From NCBI GenBank assembly GCA_014376325.1, contig JACMRP010000010.1, forward strand, positions 1-6,406: a stretch of 6,406 nt of DNA, written 5' to 3'. Of this stretch, positions 1-5,282 are shown in pieces (position 1 is the stretch's first letter; each line of letters starts with the position of its first letter). A program made the translations under genes and the position numbers. Under the pieces are notes generated by a model. That model searched no databases. It was not told the DNA's origin and worked only from the letters and a program-made list of their open reading frames with translations. The stretch comes from Pseudobdellovibrionaceae bacterium (GTDB lineage: Bacteria > Bdellovibrionota > Bdellovibrionia > Bdellovibrionales > Bdellovibrionaceae).

Positions 1-573
1 AATCTCGGCGATGCTCTCGCTGCCGAAACCGGATTCAAAATTGAAATGATACCGCTTCCAATGAAACGGATGGGTCCCGAACTTATCAGCGGAAACATTA
101 GTTTTATTTGTTACACGCTCGAAGCTTGGCTTCCGAGCGTTAAAGAACAAGTTCTCTGGAGCGACGTGATCTTCAACAACCAAAACCTGCTTGTCAGTCT
201 TGGCGCAAAGCCAATTACGTCGTTGAAAGATCTTGATAAGAAAAGAGTCGGCGTCGTTGTTAACTTCTATTATCCGAACTTAGAAGATTCGTTTAATAAG
301 TATCAAATATTCCGAGAAAATGGACCGAACAACGAAAGCAATCTGCAGAAACTGCTGCATGGTCGAGTCGACTACGTCGTCCTTTCGAGTTTAGAATATC
401 AATATCAAAAAAAATTGCAGCCGCGGCTGAACGCCTACGATTTAGGTATTGATACATTTGGCGTCAAGTGCGCCGTCTCAAAAAAATCACCACTCAGCGT
501 TTCTAAAATTAACCAAGCTATTGCCGCAATGAAAAAAAGCGGCAAACTAGATCGAATTTTCCGCTTACCTTAG
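1..573 (+). CDS. Periplasmic solute-binding protein, family 3 (5'-truncated)
   Basis: The frame is open from the first base, so the N-terminus, including any signal peptide, lies outside the window; 190 residues are visible. The region reads as a family 3 extracellular solute-binding protein (SBP_bac_3 type). It has a segment ending in a W-S-D-V element, then the usual crossover-like stretch 'ITSLKDLDKKRVGVV'. The C-terminus is a typical 'SKKSPLSVSKINQAIAAMKKSGKLDRIF' helix pair (S-K-K-S-P near residue 159 of the visible part, G-K-L-D-R-I-F at the end). Full family members are about 240-270 residues, so roughly 50-70 are missing. Such proteins bind amino acids or similar small solutes in the periplasm, sometimes without a linked ABC transporter; no transporter gene is visible here. 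The ligand cannot be told. The TAG stop overlaps the stop of the converging gene by 4 nt. Confidence 0.72.
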   Translation, partial: NLGDALAAETGFKIEMIPLPMKRMGPELISGNISFICYTLEAWLPSVKEQVLWSDVIFNNQNLLVSLGAKPITSLKDLDKKRVGVVVNFYYPNLEDSFNKYQIFRENGPNNESNLQKLLHGRVDYVVLSSLEYQYQKKLQPRLNAYDLGIDTFGVKCAVSKKSPLSVSKINQAIAAMKKSGKLDRIFRLP

Positions 574-2561
574 AATAAAAGCTCGCAGCGAACAGCTGCG
601 CCAGACGCGCGCACTATCGGCTTTGCGAATTTGCTCGTCAAAATGCTGTATCCAGCTTTAGCCAGTTCTTTATTCGAAACCAACCCGGTCGCTTTAAGGC
701 CCTGAAAGGTGTATTTTGCGTATCGCTTGGCTAAGTCCTCTTCGATCGTGCCAATATCTTTAGTGCTTCCAACTTCATGAAGTGAATTGTTCATGATGAT
801 AGTTCCGCGACTTAAGTTAATGAGGTCGTAAGGTATTTTTAAACCCTGATCCGAAACCCACCCGATCCATTTGTCGAGCGCAAGCGTTTCGCCATCGGCA
901 CTCAGTTGTTTGAGCTTCGCCTGAACTTTTCGTCTAAATAAATCCTGAGAGATTTTGTTACCGGACTTTTCGCTCATATCCCAAAACGAATCAGAGATAA
1001 GTTTAATATCCTTTGCCGCCGTCGCGACTCCGGCTAACATTACTTGTCGACGCATTTTTTCGTTCAGTACGCCGCCCATTCCAAAATCTAATATCGTTAC
1101 GACAATCGCGCCGTCGGTGACCCGCACCAAAAAATTACCCTGGTGTAAATCAGAGTGGTAAAAACCAGTTCCAAACATGACTTCCTGGGCCCAAACTTTT
1201 GCCATAGCCTCAACGATTCCCTTTTTAAGTCCCGGAATTGTATCCTTGTACGCGAGCGCTTCTTTATCGAGACTTTTGCCGATGACCATTTCTTGGACCA
1301 TCAGTCGCGACGGGGATTTAGGAAGCAAAACTTCGGGAACTTTAAATTGGATCATATTTTTGTAGTCGCCAGTATTCAGAAAGCTCTGAACATCATAGAC
1401 TTTTTTGGCCGTGATTTGACGCTCGATAGTAGCGTCTTGATCCAGTTCTGCCCGCACGGTGTCGGTAATATCTTGAACCAAAGGCGTCATCAAGGGCCCG
1501 TTATTTTGGCGGTACTCTGCATTTCGGTCGATGATATTAGCGACCTCGGTCAGAATTCTATGATCTTCAATTACTTTCAGTTCGATGCCGGGTTTGATAA
1601 ATCGCGCAACGACGTCTCGACTCTGGCCGTTCCAAAGTACTTTCGCACGATGAACTTGGGCCATAGTTCCGACACCTAAAGGCTTTCGTTCGAAATACGT
1701 GAAAGTAAAGTTGTTCTTTTCTTGTTTAAGGATTGCTTCGACTTTCCACCAAGGCTCTGCACGCACGGCGCTTTCTAAAATCTTAAATGTGGCCTGCAGC
1801 TTTGCATCGAGTCCACCCTGTCTTGCGACCACCTGGAGTAACTTTTGAAATTGGGGGCCGCTATTTTGAATCATCAATTCTAATTTAGCTTCGTCGGTCA
1901 ACATCAGATCGGCATTGAGCATAGACATGATCATCTGCTTTTTAGAGTCCAAACTTTGGCGAGCGTAGTATTCACTGAATAAAGTCTGCAGAACAATGCG
2001 CGAAACGGCATCTTTCATTCCGGCCATTCCGCTCGAAGCCACTTTTTCGCCAATTTTATTAAAATTCTCTATTTGTTTCGAAATTAAGTTCTGCAAGCCC
2101 GAGTTTCCCTGGCCCTTGCCTTCTTCGGTAAGGGCAATACCTGCGCTGAGCAAGAACGACTTATTACTTTGACGATACTCTTCGATTTTACGCAATACCG
2201 AAGGACTTTTCGAAGTATAGCTGAATAGGCCCCGGACGGATTGGCTTTCTATTCTCTTTAAGTCAGTTTCGAGGTCTCCTGCGTTTGGCCATTCACCGCG
2301 GAAATTTTCTAAGAATTCTGCAAAATTTCGAACTTCGATGAACGTTGTCTTCTGCAAATTTTCGGTGACGTATTTTGTTGCTCGTCCAAAGATTTCGGAC
2401 TGTTCGGTAGGAGATTTTCCTTGAGCCAAGAGTGCATAAGCTGCAACGACCTTAACGTCGAAGCTCAGATAGACTGCCGCTGCAGGGGCCGCCATGGCTC
2501 TTGCCGACCCCATTGCCAGGACAATCAAAACAACTGTTTTTAGTTTCACAAATTTCAACAT
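570..2561 (-). CDS. Exported UbiB/ABC1/ADCK-type atypical kinase-like protein
   Basis: The start is set at the ATG at 2561, preceded by GGGACG, because it begins a clear signal peptide: 'MLKFVKLKTVVLIVLAMG' followed by SARAMA|APAAA. A longer frame to 2645 adds 28 polar residues that would bury this signal. The product is 663 residues. Residues 25-230 are helical and not recognised. From about 235 the UbiB/ABC1 kinase-like fold can be followed: a KxGQ-equivalent at 240-243 (KLLQ), the A-rich-loop position at 295-304 (LGVGTMAQVH), the beta-3 strand at 317-325 (VVARFIKPG), E-x-D at 372-374, hinge QEMVIG at 423-428, catalytic loop HSDLHQGN with D471 and N476, and DFG at 492-494. In the known family these proteins act in the cytoplasm or organelle matrix on quinone or lipid metabolism. 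Here the KxGQ glycine, the A-rich loop and the beta-3 lysine (R320) are changed, and the export signal would place the domain in the periplasm. No C-terminal transmembrane pair is seen. Family assignment is firm; activity and substrate are unknown. Confidence 0.85.
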   Translation of the reverse strand: MLKFVKLKTVVLIVLAMGSARAMAAPAAAVYLSFDVKVVAAYALLAQGKSPTEQSEIFGRATKYVTENLQKTTFIEVRNFAEFLENFRGEWPNAGDLETDLKRIESQSVRGLFSYTSKSPSVLRKIEEYRQSNKSFLLSAGIALTEEGKGQGNSGLQNLISKQIENFNKIGEKVASSGMAGMKDAVSRIVLQTLFSEYYARQSLDSKKQMIMSMLNADLMLTDEAKLELMIQNSGPQFQKLLQVVARQGGLDAKLQATFKILESAVRAEPWWKVEAILKQEKNNFTFTYFERKPLGVGTMAQVHRAKVLWNGQSRDVVARFIKPGIELKVIEDHRILTEVANIIDRNAEYRQNNGPLMTPLVQDITDTVRAELDQDATIERQITAKKVYDVQSFLNTGDYKNMIQFKVPEVLLPKSPSRLMVQEMVIGKSLDKEALAYKDTIPGLKKGIVEAMAKVWAQEVMFGTGFYHSDLHQGNFLVRVTDGAIVVTILDFGMGGVLNEKMRRQVMLAGVATAAKDIKLISDSFWDMSEKSGNKISQDLFRRKVQAKLKQLSADGETLALDKWIGWVSDQGLKIPYDLINLSRGTIIMNNSLHEVGSTKDIGTIEEDLAKRYAKYTFQGLKATGLVSNKELAKAGYSILTSKFAKPIVRASGAAVRCELLF
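574..600 (-). terminator. Intrinsic terminator inside the end of the UbiB-like gene
   Basis: Read on the minus strand, a perfect 6-bp stem CGCAGC/GCTGCG with a 5-nt loop (600-584) is followed by AGC and then TTTTATTC (580-573). It lies over the last codons of the UbiB-like gene and ends at the convergent stop overlap. The stem is short but fully GC-rich except for one pair. On the plus strand no T-run follows, so it would serve only the minus-strand gene. Confidence 0.5.
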
Positions 2562-2752
2562 AGTACGTCCCGCTTGAGTTAATGGGGTCTTATCCGACCA
2601 CTTGATTGGTTTGCAGGCCCTGTGCCATCGAACCGGACGAATCAATGGTTTTCAGCGGTCTTGAAGTGTCCAAGGATTTTTCACTGTGACGGCTTAGGCA
2701 GTCGTTTGAGGAGATATCCAGAAATCTTCCAGCGCTTGTAACCCTCCTCACC

Positions 2753-2781
2753 TTGTCTTGCCTTTTGACAGGCTCTATAAC
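2753..2781 (+). promoter_or_regulatory. Sigma70-type promoter for the small periplasmic protein
   Basis: A -35 element TTGTCT (2753-2758) and a -10 element TATAAC (2776-2781) are separated by exactly 17 nt. They match the consensus at 4 of 6 and 5 of 6 positions. Transcription would start near 2788, giving a leader of about 40 nt before the ATG at 2828. A 7-bp inverted repeat (TGAGGAG 2707-2713, CTCCTCA 2744-2750) ends just upstream of the -35 and could be an operator, but that is weak. Confidence 0.5.
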
Positions 2782-2827
2782 CATAAGCGGGACGTGCCAT
2801 CAAGGCCCATCACCGAAAGGAATAGAT

Positions 2828-3088
2828 ATGAAAACAGCAATGATGACTATGGTTCTTATGATGAGCTTTATGGGTGCAGCCCATGCCGAAGAGTCTACAA
2901 CTGAAAAAGTTGGAACGAGTGCAAACGATGCAAAACGCGCCGTTAAAAAAGGCATGAATCGTACTAAAGAAGCAGTTTGCATGGAAGGCGATGCTAAATG
3001 CGCGCTGAAAAAAGGCAAACACCGCATGGGTGAAGGCGTGGATGCGGCTGGCGACAAAGCAGCAGAAGTAAAAGACAAAATCGACTAG
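2828..3088 (+). CDS. Small Lys-rich periplasmic protein with duplicated 17-residue motif
   Basis: The start is the ATG at 2828, with AAAGGA 6 nt upstream (2816-2821). It opens a signal peptide 'MKTAMMTMVLMMSFMGAAHA' with cleavage after A20. The in-frame ATG at 2753 is rejected because it falls on the promoter and would hide the signal. The mature part is only 66 residues, very rich in Lys, Ala, Glu and Asp. It contains two copies of D-A-K-x-A-[VL]-K-K-G-x-x-R-x-x-E-x-V, at residues 34-50 and 55-71, with 10 of 17 positions identical and a 21-residue period. Two cysteines, C51 and C58, flank the junction and could form a disulfide. The composition resembles hydrophilic, LEA- or stress-type helical proteins, but no family is recognised. 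The gene is monocistronic: it has its own promoter, and a hairpin terminator follows. Confidence 0.82.
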   Translation: MKTAMMTMVLMMSFMGAAHAEESTTEKVGTSANDAKRAVKKGMNRTKEAVCMEGDAKCALKKGKHRMGEGVDAAGDKAAEVKDKID

Positions 3089-3093
3089 TCCGG

Positions 3094-3120
3094 AGAGCCC
3101 GCAGAAATGTGGGCTCTTTA
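3094..3120 (+). terminator. Hairpin terminator with GAAA tetraloop
   Basis: Just after the small gene, AGAGCCC (3094-3100) pairs with GGGCTCT (3111-3117). G-U, C-G and A-U pairs inside extend it to 10 bp closed by a GAAA tetraloop (3104-3107). A short, interrupted T-tract (TTTACTTT) follows on the plus strand. The stop codon of the convergent methyltransferase lies directly at its right edge (3118-3120), so the hairpin may also shape the 3' end of that message. On the minus strand the nearest T-rich run is about 15 nt further on. Confidence 0.6.
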
Positions 3121-3780
3121 CTTTGCTGCAATGACCGGATCCAGTCGCACGAAGTGGGTTCCGCGAACATCCCCCAGAACATGGACAGTCAGTTTGCCAT
3201 CACAAATGCGTTTTGCTTCCGCGATGACGTCCCATTTATGTTCAGGCAAATCCCGCAGCAATAGATAACTCACGCCCGTTTTTTTTAATCCGGCCGCTAT
3301 TCCTAAAAGTAAATTCTTCAGATCTGAATCAATAAAAAATCGGCATCTGTTTTTGAACTCAGACGGCGATAGCTTTCCTTGCCATTTAAAAAAGTACGGC
3401 GGGTTCGTTAAGATTAGATCGTAGACGCCAGCGAACTCGTCAGTTTGCAAATCATCGTAATTGCGAAGCAAGAAATTCATTTTCGTTTCGATCGGCCCAA
3501 GTCTGCGAATATTTTCTTCAAAATGTGGAATGTAATCGTCTTGAATTTCCAGAAAATCAAACTCCTGAGGAACACTTTGGCCTGTTTCGCGGCGGTGAAA
3601 CAAAAAATCCATTCCGACGATGCCTGAACCCGAACAGATATCTAGAGCCCGGTACCCCTTCATGTCGATATCCCCGACCAACTCAAAAATCCGGCGCGAT
3701 AGAAAAACCGAATCGTGAGAGAAATGATATTCCGGCGGCTGTGAGTAGTTAAAAGTATAGTGCTGATTTATAGACGACAT
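3118..3780 (-). CDS. N6-adenine methyltransferase, TrmN6 (tRNA1-Val A37)-like
   Basis: The ATG at 3780 is chosen over the in-frame start at 3852 because AGGAAAGG sits just upstream and the family N-terminus ('YTFNYSQPPEYHFSHDSVFL') begins there. The 220-residue class I SAM-dependent methyltransferase shows motif I DICSGSGIVG (47-56), which binds AdoMet, an acidic motif II residue E78 in FLEIQ, and the catalytic NPPYF (126-130) typical of enzymes that methylate exocyclic amino groups such as adenine N6. Layout and N-terminus resemble TrmN6/YfiC (about 245 residues in E. coli), which modifies A37 of tRNA1-Val. PrmC-like or RsmC-like substrates cannot be excluded. No signal peptide: this is the one clearly cytoplasmic product among the 5'-complete genes of the window. 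It lies 116 nt downstream of the Cys-repeat gene on the same strand and could be partly co-transcribed, as no strong terminator separates them. Confidence 0.82.
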   Translation of the reverse strand: MSSINQHYTFNYSQPPEYHFSHDSVFLSRRIFELVGDIDMKGYRALDICSGSGIVGMDFLFHRRETGQSVPQEFDFLEIQDDYIPHFEENIRRLGPIETKMNFLLRNYDDLQTDEFAGVYDLILTNPPYFFKWQGKLSPSEFKNRCRFFIDSDLKNLLLGIAAGLKKTGVSYLLLRDLPEHKWDVIAEAKRICDGKLTVHVLGDVRGTHFVRLDPVIAAK

Positions 3781-3845
3781 GGGCCCTTTCCTACCGTCTG
3801 GACCGCTTGATGTAAAGACCTTTGACCTAACAGAAATTGAGTCGA

Positions 3846-3870
3846 GCCCCAAGACATGGGTGCCTGGGGC
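3846..3870 (-). other. Short hairpin between the repeat gene and the methyltransferase gene
   Basis: GCCCCA (3846-3851) and TGGGGC (3865-3870) can form a 6-bp stem with a 13-nt loop. No T-run follows on the minus strand (TCGACTCAATTT), so it is a poor terminator. It may be an mRNA leader or intercistronic structure. Confidence 0.25.
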
Positions 3871-3896
3871 AAGCTTCTAAGAAAAATCAAACCCGT

Positions 3897-4466
3897 TTAG
3901 TAACGGCAGTACCCTGGGTCAACCGGTTGACCCAGGTTCATTGGAAAACCATTTGGCGTAAAGCGGAAGCAATACGTTCCGCCATTCTGCGCTTGCGCCA
4001 GTCGGTAAACGGAGGGCGCTCTTTGTTCACAGGTATATTCTGCTTGCGCGCGGCCTTCGTTCATTGGCACAGAGTACGGTGTGAATTGAAAACAATATCC
4101 CCAGCCATCATTAGCTCGAGCCCAATCAAAATAAGAAGGGCGATTATATTCGCAATTAAAATTTGCAACCGCTTGGCCACCATTCACGGGGCGATTGTAT
4201 TGGTCCCAAGCAAAACAGTAGCCCCAACCATTCGTTGCGCGACCCCAATCATAATGAATCCCTTGATCCCCGGGTCCCGGCGCAGGTGCTGGAGGCGGAG
4301 GAGGTGGTGGCGGACGGTGCTGCTCGGGTGGACGATTAGGATCTGAAGGATACGGCGGTGGCGGCAGAGGCTGCTCAACAATCTGGGCCGAAGCAAAATT
4401 CAAACCGAAAAAGGTGCTCATGACCAAAGCGACAAGCGAGATGCGGAAAAGTAAAATATGTTTCAT
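3897..4466 (-). CDS. Secreted proline-rich protein with three 41-residue Cys-pair repeats
   Basis: The start ATG at 4466 has AAGGGGA just upstream. The 189-residue product opens with a signal peptide cleaved after A27 (NFASA|QIVEQ). A proline-rich linker at 33-66 includes eight consecutive prolines (52-59). Three tandem repeats follow: 72-112, 113-153 and a shortened 154-189. The shared pattern is a W/L-x-x-A stretch, then N/D-G-x-x-Y-C-F, P-[VM]-N-x-G-[QR], and a final Cys. Cysteines lie at 84/105, 125/146 and 166/187: always 21 apart within a repeat and 41 between repeats, which points to one disulfide per repeat in the oxidising periplasm or outside the cell. The third repeat keeps both cysteines but loses the Trp residues and ends two residues after the last Cys. 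No known family is recognised. The proline linker suggests the repeats are held away from a surface or wall, perhaps for binding; this is inference. Confidence 0.85.
   Translation of the reverse strand: MKHILLFRISLVALVMSTFFGLNFASAQIVEQPLPPPPYPSDPNRPPEQHRPPPPPPPPAPAPGPGDQGIHYDWGRATNGWGYCFAWDQYNRPVNGGQAVANFNCEYNRPSYFDWARANDGWGYCFQFTPYSVPMNEGRAQAEYTCEQRAPSVYRLAQAQNGGTYCFRFTPNGFPMNLGQPVDPGYCRY
3900..4253 (-). repeat. Three in-frame tandem repeats (123-nt unit)
   Basis: Units are 4253-4131, 4130-4008 and 4007-3900 (the last shortened to 108 nt). Units 1 and 2 are the closest, sharing D-W-x-R-A-x-x-G-W-G-Y-C-F at the protein level. Unit 3 is the most diverged. The repeats are clear in protein but strongly drifted in DNA, so the duplications are old and the Cys spacing has been kept by selection. 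Confidence 0.8.
3913..3936. repeat. 24-bp perfect palindrome inside coding sequence
   Basis: The arm CCTGGGTCAACC (3913-3924) is followed immediately by its exact reverse complement (3925-3936), with no mismatch. It lies in the last codons of the Cys-repeat gene (residues 177-185, starting 14 nt before the stop codon). As RNA it would fold to a 10-bp stem with a CCGG loop. No T-run follows directly on either strand, so it is not a standard terminator. It may be a protein-binding operator or a 3'-end stabilising hairpin. Confidence 0.85.
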
Positions 4467-4516
4467 AGTTTCCCCTTATGCTGATTAGCAAAGCCCAGCT
4501 AGTGGCGGATTTCAAT

Positions 4517-4546
4517 AAAAAAAGGACCGCCAAAGCAGTCCTTTTT
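4517..4546 (-). terminator. Strong intrinsic terminator after the beta-rich secreted protein gene
   Basis: On the minus strand GGACTGC (4541-4535), loop TTTG (4534-4531) and GCGGTCC (4530-4524) form a 7-bp stem with one G-U pair. The flanking A and T runs extend it to 12 bp, and seven Ts (4523-4517) follow. On the plus strand five Ts follow as well, so it could act in both directions, but both flanking genes read on the minus strand. It separates the 4576-5058 gene from the repeat-protein gene. Confidence 0.88.
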
Positions 4547-4552
4547 AGGATC

Positions 4553-4567
4553 TAACTCTAAGAGTTA
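4553..4567. repeat. 15-bp palindrome next to stop codon
   Basis: TAACTCT (4553-4559) and AGAGTTA (4561-4567) are perfect inverted arms around a single A. They lie between the stop codon of the upstream minus-strand gene (4576) and its terminator hairpin (4546-4517). The arms are AT-rich, so RNA folding would be weak; possibly a spare or decayed hairpin. Confidence 0.5.
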
Positions 4568-4575
4568 AATAATAA

Positions 4576-5058
4576 TTACTGACCTAAGCGGAAAGATTGC
4601 AGATCCAAAGTAACGACGCTGCCATCAGTTTTGTTCTGAACCATTTTTACCATCCCGAAAGAAACGCCCGCAGCAACCCAAGCTTTGCCCGTAAAATCAT
4701 CGCCAGAGATTGGTAATGCACACGCGTTGAAAGTTCCGGCAGGAACCGTCACGGCTTCCGTAGTTCCGCCTTGAGCTGCGCAGTTCGCGATCAATTGGCC
4801 AACGGTCGCATCATCCAACAGTGAATTTGATTGCTCATCTTGCGCTTGAGACTGTGTGCCCAATTTCACGATCGTGTGAACCGTGAACATTCCGGTAGAA
4901 GCGTCGAAACCGGTGATTTCATTTTCGTAAGTTCCGGTGTTCGCTGTTCCTTGAACCGTGTAGTCCAAAGCGTAAAGAGCTTGGTCACCGATTTTTGGCA
5001 TCGCGAACGCAGAAACACTCACTAATAAAGCAGCTGCAGATACTAAAAGACTTTTCAT
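4576..5058 (-). CDS. Secreted beta-rich protein of unknown function with PAGTF motif
   Basis: The start ATG at 5058 is set by AAGGAG 7 nt upstream (5071-5066) and by the signal peptide 'MKSLLVSAAALLVSVSAFA', cleaved after A19. An upstream in-frame start at 5127 is rejected because it places 23 residues before the signal. The 160-residue product is mostly predicted beta strand. Residues 25-66 (D-Q-A-L-Y-A-L-D-Y-T-V to H-T-I-V-K-L) look like long antiparallel strands. VPAGTF (105-110) leads to C113, followed by 'GKAWVAAGVSFGMVKM' (124-139). This layout (value-of-PAGTF-x-x-C, then W-x-x-x-G-V-x-x-G-x-V-K) is seen in periplasmic half-barrel proteins of the LolA/LolB or DUF3108-like kind; the link is by pattern only. 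C93 and C113 could pair. A strong terminator follows the gene, so it is monocistronic. Function is not known. Confidence 0.82.
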   Translation of the reverse strand: MKSLLVSAAALLVSVSAFAMPKIGDQALYALDYTVQGTANTGTYENEITGFDASTGMFTVHTIVKLGTQSQAQDEQSNSLLDDATVGQLIANCAAQGGTTEAVTVPAGTFNACALPISGDDFTGKAWVAAGVSFGMVKMVQNKTDGSVVTLDLQSFRLGQ

Positions 5059-5282
5059 TGTTATTCTCCTTTGAATAATTTTTTGAAGCACATCCTTGCT
5101 AACAAATATCGATATCTCAATCACCAACTGTTTCGTAGTGCGTAAATTTTGATCGATTTCCTAATATTTAAGCAGTGCACCCAACAAGGCTTTTAGCCCG
5201 ATTTGTCTCTGGATGAGACTCAGGCAGGGCTAGAAATACGGAAGGGCTTTTTAATTTTTAACATCTCATGTAGCATAGAGTT
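5059..5282. promoter_or_regulatory. Divergent intergenic region with palindrome and foldable segment
   Basis: This 224-nt gap must hold the promoters of the minus-strand gene starting at 5058 and the plus-strand gene starting at 5283. I see no convincing -35/-10 pair for either. A 10-bp palindrome ATATCGATAT sits at 5106-5115, upstream of the minus gene. Nearer the plus gene, TAGCCC (5194-5199) can pair with GGGCTA (5227-5232), enclosing GTCTC/GAGAC (5205-5209/5215-5219). A second AGGGCT at 5243-5248 runs into TTTTTAATTTTT. A possible weak -10 TAGCAT (5271-5276) would place the transcript start close to the ATG. Confidence 0.4.

Noticed and set aside
1155..1679. 174-codon open frame on the plus strand inside the UbiB-like gene
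   Set aside because: It lies fully antisense to conserved kinase motifs (catalytic loop to A-rich loop) and its translation shows no recognisable family.
2707..2750. Inverted repeat TGAGGAG/CTCCTCA with a 30-nt spacer
   Set aside because: Seven-bp arms with such a long spacer are common by chance; noted only as a weak operator candidate beside the promoter.
2765..2770. Perfect TTGACA -35 hexamer
   Set aside because: No -10-like sequence lies 15-19 nt downstream (CGGGAC falls there). The TTGTCT/TATAAC pair with 17-nt spacing explains the region better.
4281..4312. GGAGG/GGTGG-rich tract resembling a microsatellite or G-quadruplex
   Set aside because: It encodes the consecutive prolines of the stalk on the minus strand; coding for polyproline is explanation enough.
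3837..4346. 169-codon open frame on the plus strand opposite the Cys-repeat gene
   Set aside because: Its translation is Arg- and Ile-rich with no domain or ribosome site. The opposite strand has a signal peptide and exact repeats, so this is an antisense shadow.
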